This document shows positions 42,175-55,444 of a stretch of 64,000 nt of DNA, one piece after another. Position numbers and translations under genes: made by a program. Each line of letters starts with the position of its first letter. Within the stretch, counting starts at the first letter, position 1. Source of the stretch: CAYTZH01 sp964442285 (GTDB lineage: Bacteria > Myxococcota_A > UBA9160 > JAFDET01); contig CAYTZH010000001.1 of the NCBI GenBank assembly GCA_964442285.1, forward strand, positions 366,348 through 430,347. The letters run 5' to 3'. The notes under the pieces were generated by a model, which worked only from the letters and a program-made list of their open reading frames with translations, did no database searches and had not been told where the DNA came from.

Positions 42175-43890
42175 GTGGACTTCCATCAGTCCCCGCCGCA
42201 GCTCGGGAACCAGTACCGCGACGACCGCGCCCTGCGCCGCCTGCTGGAGCGCATCCTGCCCGACGACGTGCGGCGCGCCGTGGAGCCCCAGCTCGACCAC
42301 CTCGGCGCGCTCGCCGCGGGGCCCCTGCTGGAGCTCGCCCACGCCCATCGCTTCGACGAGCCCCGTCACGTGCCCTTCGACGCCTGGGGGCGTCGCGTGG
42401 ACCGGGTGGAGGTCTCGGCCGCCTGGCGCGAGTTCGCGCGGGTGGCGGCCCGCGAGGGGGTGGTCGCCACGGCCTACGAGCGGGCCCACGGCGCCTGGTC
42501 GCGGGTGCACCAGTTCGCGCTCATGTACCTCTTCGATCGATCCACGCAGGTGTATACCTGTCCCTTGGCCATGACCGACGGCTGTGCCCGGACCCTGGAG
42601 CTGCTGGCACCGCCGGCGCTCCGCGACCGCGTCCTGCCCCGGCTCGTCTCCCGGGATCCCGACGCCATGTGGACCTCGGGCCAGTGGATGACCGAGCGCA
42701 CCGGCGGCTCCGACGTGGGCCGCTCGGAGAGCGTGGCGCGCCTCGTGGACGGCCGCTGGCGGCTGTGGGGCACCAAGTGGTTCACGTCGGCGGTGACCTC
42801 CCAGGTGGCGCTCACCCTGGCGCGCCCCGAGGGCAACGGGCCCGGCGGCAAGGGTCTGGCGCTCTTCTTCGTCGAGCTCCGGGACGACGCCGGCGCGCTG
42901 CGCGGCGTGCGGGTCGAGCGGCTCAAGGAGAAGCTCGGCACCCGGCTGCTGCCCACGGCCGAGCTCACCCTCGAGGGCATGCCGGCGGTGCCGCTGTCCG
43001 GCACCGGCGACGGCGTCCGCCACATGGCCACGATGCTGAACGTGACCCGGACCTGGAACGCGGTGTCGTCGGCATCGAGCCTCCGGCGGGGGCTGGCCCT
43101 CGCTCGCGACTACGCCCGCCGACGGGTGGCCTTCGGGGCGCCGCTGGCCGAGAAGCCGCTGCACCGGGAGACCCTCGCCGATCTGGCCGCGGAGCACGCG
43201 GCGGCCCTGCAGCTCGCCTTCTTCGCGGTGTCGCTCCTGGGCCGCGACGAGCTGGGGGAGCTCGACGCGAGCGAGCAGGCCCTGCTGCGGCTGGTGCAGC
43301 CGGTGGCGAAGCTCACCACCGCCCGCCAGGCCGTGGCCGGTGCGAGCGAGGTCCTCGAGGCCTTCGGCGGCGCCGGCTACGTCGAGGACACGGGCCTGCC
43401 CGAGCTGCTGCGCGACGCCCAGGTGCTCTCGATCTGGGAGGGCACCACCAACGTGCTGGCCCTCGAGAGCCTGCGGGCCGCCCTGCGGGCCGACGCCCTG
43501 CCGCCCTTCGCGGAGGCGGTGCGCGAGCACGCCGCGGCGGCCCGGGATCCGCGGCTCGCGGAGCCCGCCCGCGCGGCCCGGGAGGCCGTGGCGCGGGCCG
43601 AGTGCTGGTACGCGGAGACCGCCGGCGCGGATCCCGAGAGCCTCGAGGCCGGGGCGAGGCGATTCGCCCTCACCCTCGGCGGCAGCCTCTCCCTGGCCCT
43701 GCTCGTCGCCCAGGCCCAGTGGGACCTCGACCGCCACGAGGACGACCGGGCCGGCGAGGCGGCCCGCCGCCTGGCGCCCGAGGTCGACCGGCTGTGGCGC
43801 GCCTCCCCCGACCCCGCCGCGACGACCCGGCTGGCCCTCGACGAGGGGTTTCCGCCTTCAGTCCGGCCCGGAGCCGACCGAAGCAAGTGA
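42175..43890 (+). CDS. AidB-like acyl-CoA dehydrogenase family protein
   Basis: A 571-residue flavoprotein, longer than ordinary acyl-CoA dehydrogenases (about 380). The N-terminal NQYRDDRALRRLLERILPD and the extra C-terminal helices are typical of the AidB/ACAD11-type branch. MWTSGQWMTERTGGSDVGRS is the FAD site, and QVLSIWEGTTNVLALESL carries the catalytic Glu region. AidB protects DNA from alkylation and has weak isovaleryl-CoA dehydrogenase activity, so the true substrate is open. Start GTG 42175. A lipoprotein gene follows 21 bases later. Confidence 0.88.
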   Translation: MDFHQSPPQLGNQYRDDRALRRLLERILPDDVRRAVEPQLDHLGALAAGPLLELAHAHRFDEPRHVPFDAWGRRVDRVEVSAAWREFARVAAREGVVATAYERAHGAWSRVHQFALMYLFDRSTQVYTCPLAMTDGCARTLELLAPPALRDRVLPRLVSRDPDAMWTSGQWMTERTGGSDVGRSESVARLVDGRWRLWGTKWFTSAVTSQVALTLARPEGNGPGGKGLALFFVELRDDAGALRGVRVERLKEKLGTRLLPTAELTLEGMPAVPLSGTGDGVRHMATMLNVTRTWNAVSSASSLRRGLALARDYARRRVAFGAPLAEKPLHRETLADLAAEHAAALQLAFFAVSLLGRDELGELDASEQALLRLVQPVAKLTTARQAVAGASEVLEAFGGAGYVEDTGLPELLRDAQVLSIWEGTTNVLALESLRAALRADALPPFAEAVREHAAAARDPRLAEPARAAREAVARAECWYAETAGADPESLEAGARRFALTLGGSLSLALLVAQAQWDLDRHEDDRAGEAARRLAPEVDRLWRASPDPAATTRLALDEGFPPSVRPGADRSK

Positions 43891-43911
43891 CACAGGACTG
43901 AGGAGATTCCC

Positions 43912-44400
43912 GTGTCACATCCCACGCGCATGGGCCTGTTGGCGGTCGTCGTCGCCCTGACCCTCGGCTGCAACCGGGTCGAGATCCAGGAGATGGTTCC
44001 CGGCGGGAACGTCCACAGCGGTCAGCTCGAGTGCTGGCTCACGCTGGAGTTCGCCGAGCCGCCCGCCGGCGTCGATCCCACGGACGTGCAGGTGATCTTC
44101 GACTCGATCGCGCTCGCCGAGCCGGCGGAGTTCGACTGGGCGTACATCGCCAGCCACGACCAGGTCGCCCTGGGCATGATGCAGGGCTTCGCCCAGAACG
44201 AGGAGACCTGGCCCGACGCGGATCCCCCGGTCGCGATGCCGATCAAGGTGAAGTATCCCCTCCGCGCGCGGCCGAGGCTCCAGCTCGACACCGGGGATTC
44301 CCTGGACCTGACCGCCACGGTGTACTGGGGTGGCAAGAAGGTGGCCAGTCAGACCCGCTCGGTCCGCCACGTCTACCGCTCGGAGGGCGGCGGCTTCTAG
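43912..44400 (+). CDS. Lipoprotein of unknown function
   Basis: A 162-residue protein starting with GTG 43912. LLAVVVALTLGCNRVEIQEM gives a good lipobox (TLGC). The mature part is a small beta-sandwich-like domain (HSGQLECWLTLEFAEPP, IKVKYPLRARPRLQLDTGD, LDLTATVYWGGKKVASQTRS) with a pattern of alternating strands. No family recognised. Its stop overlaps the convergent FHA gene by four bases. Confidence 0.75.
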   Translation: MSHPTRMGLLAVVVALTLGCNRVEIQEMVPGGNVHSGQLECWLTLEFAEPPAGVDPTDVQVIFDSIALAEPAEFDWAYIASHDQVALGMMQGFAQNEETWPDADPPVAMPIKVKYPLRARPRLQLDTGDSLDLTATVYWGGKKVASQTRSVRHVYRSEGGGF

Positions 44401-44765
44401 GCCTTGCGCGCGGTGCGGAAGCTGTAGACGGTGCGGCCGAGGGTGAGCAGGTCGCCGTCGCGGATGAACGGGACGTCGCGCCCCACCTCCTGGCCGTTGA
44501 CTTTCGGCGGGTTCTTCTCGCTCAGCCAGCGCAGCGAGAAGGCGCTCTCGAAGCTCTCGATCTGCGCGTAGCGCTTCGAGACGAAGGGGCTCATCAGGCG
44601 GATCTCGCACTCGGCCGCGCGCCCGATGCGGTTCTCGCCGGCCCGCACCGGATGGACCTCCCCCACGAGCTCGCCCTCCAGCCCGATGAGCACGCCCACC
44701 ACGGGTCGCGACGCATCGGGCCTGAGCTCCACGGAGACCGTCGACTCGCTGGGGTCGCGGCTCAC
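44397..44765 (-). CDS. FHA domain protein
   Basis: A 122-residue protein starting at GTG 44765. The FHA domain fills residues about 22-115: VRAGENRIGRAAECEIRLMS, FVSKRYAQIESFESAFSLRW and PPKVNGQEVGRDVPFIRDGD keep the GR, S-R and NG positions of the phosphothreonine site. It is not next to a kinase gene. It lies just downstream of the molybdopterin oxidoreductase gene on the same strand order (21 bases), and is convergent with the lipoprotein gene. Substrate unknown. Confidence 0.85.
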   Translation of the reverse strand: MSRDPSESTVSVELRPDASRPVVGVLIGLEGELVGEVHPVRAGENRIGRAAECEIRLMSPFVSKRYAQIESFESAFSLRWLSEKNPPKVNGQEVGRDVPFIRDGDLLTLGRTVYSFRTARKA

Positions 44766-44786
44766 ACTTTCCTCCGGTCCCGGATT

Positions 44787-47036
<2,250 letters not shown>

Positions 47037-47112
47037 GGCGCGCTCCTCGTCGGCTGGAGCTCCGAGCGTACCACCGAGGCGTCCGCGGCGACGAACCCCT
47101 ACATTCCGGCCC

Positions 47113-48789
<1,677 letters not shown>

Positions 48790-48828
48790 GCCGCCCCCCG
48801 TCTTTCGGTACCCGGGTGCGGGAGCCGG

Positions 48829-51489
48829 CTAGCCGCCGGCGGGGGCCGCGCGGGCGCTGCGCAGCTTGCGGAGGGTGGTGCGGGCCTGGACCGTCGACGG
48901 GTCCTCGGGCCCGAGCCGCTCCTCCAGGACGGCGACCGAATCCTCGAGGATCCCCAGGGCCTCGTCCAGGCGGCCCCGGGAGGCCTGGAGCAGGGCCAGG
49001 TCGTGGAGCAGGCGACCCGCCGCCGGCCGGCCGCGGCCGCCGGCGGCGTGGACGTGCTCGAGCGCCTGCAGGTAGGCCGCCTCGGCGTCGTCCGGGTTCT
49101 CGTGGGCGTGGTGGAGCACGCCCAGGCTGTGGAGCGTCGCGACCAGCGCCGGGTCTCCGCGCGGGGTCCAGGCTTCCCGCAGCGCCACGGAGCGCCGGTA
49201 GTGGGCCGCCGCCACCCGGTAGCGATCGCGGCCGTGGGCCGCGCGGCCGAGCTGGTCGTGGACCGCCGCCGCGCGCAGCGCCGCGCGCCGGAAGCGGGGG
49301 TCGCCGCTCCCGAGGGTGGCCGCCAGGCGGGGCAGGGCCGCCTCGAAGCCCTCCGCCGCCGCCCCGAGTGCGCCGTCCGCGGCCCGGCGGCGGGCCAGGT
49401 TGGCGAGGGCGAGGCCGTGCTCCGGATCCCCGCTCGCGGGGCTGCGGTCGTACACCTCGACCACGCGCTCCCAGAGCGCCGCGGCCTCGGCGGGGCGGCC
49501 GGCTCGCTCGGCCAGGGAGGCCAGGCGGAAGAGCGTCCGCGCGACCGCGGGATGGGAGGCGCCGTGGGCCGTCTCGCGCGCCGCGAGCAGCGCCCGCCAC
49601 TGGGCCTCCGCCTCCTCGAGCCGGCCCTCGGCCTCCAGGGTTTCGGCCAGGGCGACGCGGGCCGCCTCGCGCGTGGGGCCGGCGGCCTGCTCGCCGTCGG
49701 CGAGGGCCACCAGGGCGTCCCGCGCGCCGGCCGGGTCGCCGTCGGCGTCCCGGGCGGCCAGCAGCAGGGCGAGGGCCCCGGCTCGCCGTTCGGGGCCGGG
49801 ATCGGGCCCGGCGTCGATGAGGCTCAGCGCCCGCTCCGCCAGCGCCCGCGCCGCCGGCGTGTCCCCCCGCTGCAGGGCCGCGTGGGCGAGCACCTGCAGC
49901 GGCCAGGCGAGGCTCGGGTGGTCCCCGGCGACGACCGCCTCCCGCCGGGCCAGCCACGCCTCGAGGAGCGGACGCGCCTCCTCCAGTCGACCGAGATCGG
50001 TGTAGGCCTCGGCGAGGGCGCGCAGCGCGTCGAGCCGGAGCGGGTCGTCGGCCTCGAGCGCCTCGGCCCGGCGCGCCGCCTCCCGCGCGGGCGCCAGCGC
50101 GGCCTCGGCCGCGCCGAGCTCGCCCCGGGCTCGCGCCAGGCCCACCAGCAGCGGGATACGTTCCGGCGCCTCCGGCTCGGCCGCGGACAGCGCCGCCAGG
50201 CCCGCCGCGTAGGCCCGGGCCGCCGCCTGCAAGCGTCCCTCGCGTCGCTCCAGGGCGCCGAGGTTCGCGAGCACGCCCGCCCGGGTGCGGGCGAAGCGGG
50301 CGGGCGCGCGCTCGAGGCTCGCGGCGGCCCGGGTGTACCGGGCGATCGCTTCGGCGGGCCGACCCCGGCGCGCCGCAGTCTGGCCCAGCTCGGCGCGGGC
50401 CAGCGCGGTCAGCGGGTGGTCCTCGCCCAGCACCGTCTCCCTCACCTGCAGCGCCCGGCGCAGCGGGTCCTCCGCCGCCGCCAGCTGGCCGGAGGCCCGC
50501 AGGAGCGCGCCCAGGAGGAGCAGCGTGTGGGCCACCTCCGGGTGGTCCGGGCCGTAGACGTCCTCCTGCAGCGCGCGGGCGGCCTCGAGCCGCGCGTGGG
50601 CACGGCCCGGCTCGCCCCGGGCGGCGGCGAGCTCGCCGAGGCTGCGGAGGCTCTCCGCCACACGGCTGTGTCTCGGTCCCAGGCGTTCCCGCCGCACGTC
50701 GTGGGCGCGCTGGAGCAGGATCTCGGCCCGCGCGAGACGGCCCGCGGCGAGGGCCAGCACCCCCAGCTCGTGGAGCGTCTCGGCCGTGTCGGGGTGGTCG
50801 CGTCCGAGGACGTCGGACCGCACGCGCAACGCGCGGGCGAGCAGGCGCCCGGCCTCGTCGGTATCCCCGGCATCCGCACGCACGAGTGCGAGCCGGTGCA
50901 GCGCGGCCGCCACCTCCGGATGGTCCGCGCCGTGGCGCTGGAGCCGGACCCGGGTCACCTCGCGCAGGGCGACCTCCGCCTCTGGGAGCCGGCCCGAGAG
51001 CCGATCCAGCATGGCCAGGTTGGCGCGGGCCGTGGTTCCCGCGGAGCCGTCGGCCGCACCGTGCTCGGCGTAGACCGCGACGGCCGCCTCGTAGTGCGCA
51101 CGAGCCTGGGCGTACGCGCCGAGCCGGTGGAGGAGCGCCCCCAGGTTGTTGCGGGCCTGGGCGGTGGGGATCGCGCGCGGGCCTTGGTGTCGCCGCCGCA
51201 GCGCCAGGGCCTCGCGGTAGAGGGGCTCGGCCCGGGCGTACTCCTCGCGCAGCGCGTGGAGCGCCGCCAGTCGATCGAGCAGGCCGGCGCGGACCTCCGG
51301 GGCCTCCTCCGCGGACGCCCGGGACAGCGCCGCGCTCCAGGCCGCGGCGGCCGCGGCCAGCTCGCCCTCGCGCCAGGCCGCCTCGCCGCGCCGGGCGAGC
51401 GACGCGGCCGAGCCCGCGCAGCCCGGGGCGCCCGCGCTCGACAGGGCCAGCAAGCCGAGCCAGACCAACGCACGGAAGTGTCGACCCAA
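48829..51489 (-). CDS. Large TPR-repeat lipoprotein (kinesin-light-chain type)
   Basis: An 886-residue helical protein. The N-terminus WLGLLALSSAGAPGCAGS is a lipoprotein signal. The body is a long run of TPRs of the 42-residue kinesin-light-chain type, with recurring GxDHPxxAxTLxxLGxLxxAxG patterns, for example YGPDHPEVAHTLLLLGALLR and HPLTALARAELGQTAARRG. Such repeats form a protein-binding solenoid. The start is TTG 51489, with GGGGA eight bases upstream. High GC and repeats make the frame also open on other strands, but the TPR periodicity fixes this one. A partner is not indicated. The 144-base gap upstream contains no recognised feature. Confidence 0.88.
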   Translation of the reverse strand: MGRHFRALVWLGLLALSSAGAPGCAGSAASLARRGEAAWREGELAAAAAAWSAALSRASAEEAPEVRAGLLDRLAALHALREEYARAEPLYREALALRRRHQGPRAIPTAQARNNLGALLHRLGAYAQARAHYEAAVAVYAEHGAADGSAGTTARANLAMLDRLSGRLPEAEVALREVTRVRLQRHGADHPEVAAALHRLALVRADAGDTDEAGRLLARALRVRSDVLGRDHPDTAETLHELGVLALAAGRLARAEILLQRAHDVRRERLGPRHSRVAESLRSLGELAAARGEPGRAHARLEAARALQEDVYGPDHPEVAHTLLLLGALLRASGQLAAAEDPLRRALQVRETVLGEDHPLTALARAELGQTAARRGRPAEAIARYTRAAASLERAPARFARTRAGVLANLGALERREGRLQAAARAYAAGLAALSAAEPEAPERIPLLVGLARARGELGAAEAALAPAREAARRAEALEADDPLRLDALRALAEAYTDLGRLEEARPLLEAWLARREAVVAGDHPSLAWPLQVLAHAALQRGDTPAARALAERALSLIDAGPDPGPERRAGALALLLAARDADGDPAGARDALVALADGEQAAGPTREAARVALAETLEAEGRLEEAEAQWRALLAARETAHGASHPAVARTLFRLASLAERAGRPAEAAALWERVVEVYDRSPASGDPEHGLALANLARRRAADGALGAAAEGFEAALPRLAATLGSGDPRFRRAALRAAAVHDQLGRAAHGRDRYRVAAAHYRRSVALREAWTPRGDPALVATLHSLGVLHHAHENPDDAEAAYLQALEHVHAAGGRGRPAAGRLLHDLALLQASRGRLDEALGILEDSVAVLEERLGPEDPSTVQARTTLRKLRSARAAPAGG

Positions 51490-51633
51490 GCGGACGTCCC
51501 CGGGGAGGGAGGAGTGTCCCGTGCTTATCGGCGAGGAGGTAGGGAACTGTTGATCGCCGTTGCGGACCGCAAGCGCAGGATTCCGACGGAGCTAGAACCA
51601 TTCTGCTGTCAGCAGAATCGACACCGATTCGGT

Positions 51634-52869
51634 TCAGCGGGCGAAAGCGGCCAGGATACGGCCCAGGGCCGCCTCGACCCGCTCGCGGCGGTTGAAGGCC
51701 GAGATCCGGATGTAGCCCTCGCCCGCCGCGCCGAAGCCCGCGCCCGGCGTGGTCACTACGTGGGCCTCGCCGAGCAGCCGGTCGAAGCAATCCCACGAGG
51801 AGAGTCCTTCAGGGGTACGCATCCAGATGTAGGGTGCGTGGACCCCGCCGAACACCGCGAAGCCCGCCGCCCCGAGCCCCTCGCGCAGCAGCCGGGCATT
51901 CTCCAGGTAGTAGGCCACCTGCTCCGCCGTCTGCTTGCGCCCCTCGGGCGAGAAGACCGCCTCCGCCGCGCGCTGGATGGGATAGGGCACCGCGTTGAAC
52001 TTGGTGGCGTGGCGCCGCGCCCAGAGGTCCCGGAGGGGGACGCGGCTGCCGTCCTCCGCCGCGCCGGTCACCTCGCGGGGCACGACCGTGTAGGCGCAGC
52101 GCAGTCCCGTGAACCCGGCCCGCTTCGAGAAGCTCCGCATCTCCACGGCGCAGGTGCGGGCGCCCCCGATCTCGTAGATCGAGCGCGGGAGCGCCGGATC
52201 GGTGATGAAGGCGTCGTAGGCCGCGTCGAAGAGCAGCACCGCGTCGTGCTCCCGAGCCCAGGCGACCCAGCGCGCGAGCTGCTCGCGGGTGGCCACCGTG
52301 CCCGTCGGGTTGTTGGGGGAGCACAGGTAGACGAGGTCGACCCGCTCGTCCGGCGGCTCGGGCGAGAAGCCGTTGGCCTCGGTCGCCTCGAGGTAGGTGA
52401 TGCCGGCGTAACGCCCGTCGGCGTCGACGGATCCCGTGCGACCGGCCATCACGTTGGTGTCGACGTAGACGGGGTAGACCGGGTCGGTGACCGCCAGGCT
52501 GCAGTCCGTGGAGAAGATCTCCTGGATGTTCCCGCTGTCCTGCTTGCTGCCGTCGGAGACGAACACCTCGTCGGGCTCGATCGCGACGCCGCGGGCGGCG
52601 TAGTCGTGCTCGCGAACCGCGTCGACGAGGAAGCCGTAGCCGTTGCCCGGCCCGTAGCCGCGGAAGCCCGAGGCGGTTCCCATCTCCTCGGCGGCCTCCC
52701 GCAGCGCCGAGACGACCGCCGGGACCAGGGGCAGGGTGACGTCGCCGATGCCGAGCTTGATGACTTCGGCGTCCGGATGCGACTGGCCGAAGGCGGTCAC
52801 CCGGCGCTCGATCTCGGGGAAGAGGTAGCCGGCGGCGAGCTTGCGGTAGTGATCGTTGATGCGGGCCAT
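51634..52869 (-). CDS. dapL: LL-diaminopimelate aminotransferase
   Basis: A 411-residue PLP enzyme that makes LL-diaminopimelate directly from tetrahydrodipicolinate in lysine and peptidoglycan synthesis. NDHYRKLAAGYLFPEIERRV and AEVIKLGIGDVTLPLVPAVV are the DapL N-terminal signature; VFVSDGSKQDSGNIQEIFS, YLCSPNNPTGTVATREQLAR and EMRSFSKRAGFTGLRCAYTV with the PLP lysine in SFSK follow. Length matches the family (about 410). I choose ATG 52869, since ARINDHY is the family start; the ATG at 52887 is less likely. The route replaces the DapD/DapE branch. Next gene downstream on the same strand is the TPR lipoprotein. Confidence 0.95.
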   Translation of the reverse strand: MARINDHYRKLAAGYLFPEIERRVTAFGQSHPDAEVIKLGIGDVTLPLVPAVVSALREAAEEMGTASGFRGYGPGNGYGFLVDAVREHDYAARGVAIEPDEVFVSDGSKQDSGNIQEIFSTDCSLAVTDPVYPVYVDTNVMAGRTGSVDADGRYAGITYLEATEANGFSPEPPDERVDLVYLCSPNNPTGTVATREQLARWVAWAREHDAVLLFDAAYDAFITDPALPRSIYEIGGARTCAVEMRSFSKRAGFTGLRCAYTVVPREVTGAAEDGSRVPLRDLWARRHATKFNAVPYPIQRAAEAVFSPEGRKQTAEQVAYYLENARLLREGLGAAGFAVFGGVHAPYIWMRTPEGLSSWDCFDRLLGEAHVVTTPGAGFGAAGEGYIRISAFNRRERVEAALGRILAAFAR

Positions 52870-52890
52870 GGCAGCCGAGCCTAGCACCCC

Positions 52891-54498
52891 TCAGCCGTCG
52901 AGGAGCACGCCCGGGTTCAGGACGCCCGCCGGATCGAGCTCGCGCTTCGCCGCGCCCAGGGCGCGGGCGAAGACGTCGGGGCGCTGGGCGTCGTAGCCCG
53001 GCCGGTGGTCCCGGCCGACCGCGTGGTGGTGGGTCACGCTGCCGCCGCGGGCCACCACCGCCGCCATGGCTGCGGCCTTGATCTCGTCCCACTGCTCGAG
53101 CTCGGCGCCGCGCCGGCCCGGCGCCATCACGCTGTAGTAGGGTGCCGGCCCGTCGGGATAGACGTGGGTGAAGCGGCACGCCACGCTGCCGTCGCCGCAG
53201 ACGCGCTTGGTCGCGTCGCCCACCTCGGCCATCACGCCCGCGTGGAAGTCCTCGAAGCGGTCCCACGGGATCGCGGTCTCGAAGGTCTCCACCACGAAGG
53301 AGAGCCGGGCCAGGACGTCGCGCACGTAGGGCGCCTGCAGGAAGGCGCGCCGCCAGGCACCGGCCGCGCCCTCGCGCCCGGCCTCCGCGTCGCGCCGGGA
53401 GCGCACCGCGTCCGCCGGCACCTCTCCGCCAGCGTCCCGGCAGCACTCGACGGCGCGGGTCATCCAGGCCTCGAGCCCGTGGTCGGCCGACTCGAAGCCC
53501 AGGATCAGCACCGCCTGGTCGCCCGCCCCGGCGCCGGAGGTCTGGGCCTCCCGTGGGTCCAGGAGCCGGCAGTTGCTCGGGAACAGGCCCGCCTGGGACA
53601 GGGCGCGCACGGCCCGGGCGCCGCGCACGAAGCCGTCCTCACCGGGGAACCGCACCGAGGCCGACGCCCGCTCGCGGGGCCGGTCCTGCAGCCGCATCCA
53701 GGCCTCGACGATCACGCCCAGGATCCCCTCGGAGCCGACGAAGAGCCGGTCCGGGCTGGGGCCGGCGCCGGAGCCCGGCAGCCGGCGGCTCTCGCAGACC
53801 CCCGTCGGTGTCACCACCCGCAGCGACTCGACGAAGTCGTCGATGTGGGTGTAGAGGGTGGCGTAGTGGCCTCCGGAGCGCGTGGCGATCCAGCCGCCCA
53901 GGGTCGAGAACTCGAAGCTCTGGGGGAAGTGGCGCAGGGTGAGGCCGTGGGGCCGGAGCTGGTCCTCGAGGGCCGGTCCGAGCACGCCGGCCTGGATGCG
54001 CGCCGCCCGCGAGACCCGGTCGATCTCGACGACCCGGTCGAGCCGGGTGAGGTCGAGGGAGACGGCTGGACGCTCGAGGTCCCGCGCCTCGATGCCGCCC
54101 ACGACGCTCGAGCCGCCGCCGTAGGGGATCACCGCGGCGCCCGCGTCGCCGGCCCAGTCGAGCACCGCGACCACGTCCGCCTCGTCGCGGGGCAGGGCGA
54201 CCCAGTCCGGCGCCGGCGAGAAGTCGCGGCGCAGGGCGCGGACCACGTCGCGATAGGCCTTGCCGTAGGTGTGGCCGGCGCGCACCTCGGGCGCGCTCGA
54301 CGCCCGGTCGGCCAGGGCCGGCGGGGGCCGGGTGCGCGGCGCCGGAAGCGCCACGTCGTCGATGCGGGGCTCGGGCAGGGGCTCGGGCAGCGCCACCCCG
54401 AAGCGCGTGGAGAGGGTCGTGGCGATGCCGGCCTGCTGCGCGGCGTCGGGGCCGCCGCCTTCGACCCCCCAGCCCCAGAAGCGGCGCTGTGCGGACAC
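52891..54498 (-). CDS. Alkylglycerone-phosphate synthase-like FAD enzyme
   Basis: A 535-residue protein of the FAD-binding type-4 family. RRFWGWGVEGGGPD at the N-terminus, FSPAPDWVALPRDEADVVAV and the FAD-loop VIPYGGGSSVVGGIEA match the ether-lipid synthase group; FPQSFEFSTLGGWIATRSGG and LFVGSEGILGVIVEAWMR are further motifs, and GGSVTHHHAVGRDHRPGYD keeps the His cluster that AGPS uses near its active site. AGPS swaps the acyl group of acyl-dihydroxyacetone phosphate for a fatty alcohol to make the ether bond. The gene overlaps nothing, and an LLM oxidoreductase precedes it by one base. A glycolate-oxidase-like role is less likely. Confidence 0.82.
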   Translation of the reverse strand: MSAQRRFWGWGVEGGGPDAAQQAGIATTLSTRFGVALPEPLPEPRIDDVALPAPRTRPPPALADRASSAPEVRAGHTYGKAYRDVVRALRRDFSPAPDWVALPRDEADVVAVLDWAGDAGAAVIPYGGGSSVVGGIEARDLERPAVSLDLTRLDRVVEIDRVSRAARIQAGVLGPALEDQLRPHGLTLRHFPQSFEFSTLGGWIATRSGGHYATLYTHIDDFVESLRVVTPTGVCESRRLPGSGAGPSPDRLFVGSEGILGVIVEAWMRLQDRPRERASASVRFPGEDGFVRGARAVRALSQAGLFPSNCRLLDPREAQTSGAGAGDQAVLILGFESADHGLEAWMTRAVECCRDAGGEVPADAVRSRRDAEAGREGAAGAWRRAFLQAPYVRDVLARLSFVVETFETAIPWDRFEDFHAGVMAEVGDATKRVCGDGSVACRFTHVYPDGPAPYYSVMAPGRRGAELEQWDEIKAAAMAAVVARGGSVTHHHAVGRDHRPGYDAQRPDVFARALGAAKRELDPAGVLNPGVLLDG

Positions 54499-54499
54499 C

Positions 54500-55384
54500 T
54501 CAGGCCCGCGTCGGCGCCAGCCGCTCGAGCAGCGCCACGTCGGGTCCCGGCGCGCCGTCGGCCCGGATCGGCTGGATGCAGACGTGATTCGCGCCGGCGT
54601 CGAAGTGGGCCTGGATGCGGTCGCGCAGCGCCTGCTCGTCGCCCCAGGCCACGATGGCGTCCACCAGACGGTCGCTGCAGCCCCCCTGGAAGTCCTCGTC
54701 GGTGTAGCCCAGCCACTTCAGGTTGTTCTGGTAGTTGGGAAGCCCGGCGTAGATCTTCATGGCGGCGCGGGCGACGCCGCGGGCCTTCGCGGGGTCGACC
54801 TCGAGGAGCACCTTCTGCTCGGGACACAGCCACGCGTCGGGCCCCAGGATCTCCCGGGCGCGCGCGGTGTGCTCGGGCGGGACGAAGTAGGGGTGGGCCC
54901 CCTGGGTCCGCTCTCCCGCCAGCGCCAGCATCTTCGGGCGCAGGGCGGCCAGCAGCACCGGGGCCGGCTCCGCCGGCTGCACGCCCGCGTAGATCGCCTT
55001 GTCCATGGCCTCCAGGTAGGCGCGCATGGTGGAGACCGGCTTCGGGCTGTACGCGTGCCCGCGCACGCCGGCGACCAGGTGGCCGTGGGAGACGCCGAGC
55101 CCGAGCACGAAGCGCCCGCCCGAGAGCTCGGCCAGGGTGGTTCGCCCGTGGTGGGTCGTGACGGCGTCGCGGGCGTAGATGTTGGCGATGCCGGTGCACA
55201 GGCGCAGGGTCTCGGTGGCCCCCGCCAGGTAGCCGATCAGGGCGAAGGGCTCGCGGCCCACGGCCTCCGGCAGCCACAGGGCCGAGTAGCCCAGCGCCTC
55301 CACCCGACGGGCGAACGCCGCCGCCTCCGCCGCCGGCATGCCGTCGACCCAGGTCCACACGCCGATTCCGGTCAGCTTGCCCAT
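54500..55384 (-). CDS. LLM class oxidoreductase, F420-dependent type (TIGR03620-like)
   Basis: A 294-residue TIM-barrel oxidoreductase of the luciferase-like monooxygenase class. LTGIGVWTWVDGMPAAEAA is the N-terminal pattern of the F420-linked TIGR03620 group; ALWLPEAVGREPFALIGYLA, TGIANIYARDAVTTHHGRTT and GRFVLGLGVSHGHLVAGVRG are cofactor-site motifs, and AGANHVCIQPIRADGAPG closes the barrel. F420 use is an inference from the subgroup; flavin use is possible. ATG 55384 has GGAGGACGCC just before it. It precedes the AGPS-like gene on the same strand and is divergent from the cytochrome genes. Confidence 0.85.
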   Translation of the reverse strand: MGKLTGIGVWTWVDGMPAAEAAAFARRVEALGYSALWLPEAVGREPFALIGYLAGATETLRLCTGIANIYARDAVTTHHGRTTLAELSGGRFVLGLGVSHGHLVAGVRGHAYSPKPVSTMRAYLEAMDKAIYAGVQPAEPAPVLLAALRPKMLALAGERTQGAHPYFVPPEHTARAREILGPDAWLCPEQKVLLEVDPAKARGVARAAMKIYAGLPNYQNNLKWLGYTDEDFQGGCSDRLVDAIVAWGDEQALRDRIQAHFDAGANHVCIQPIRADGAPGPDVALLERLAPTRA

Positions 55385-55444
55385 GGCGTCCTCCTCCGTA
55401 CTCGGGGCGTTGCAGATTACCCCAGGCGCCCCCAGAATCCCGCG

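Noticed and set aside
49003..52884. Plus-strand open frame of about 1290 codons opposite the TPR and dapL genes
   Set aside because: Antisense to two genes with clear family motifs.
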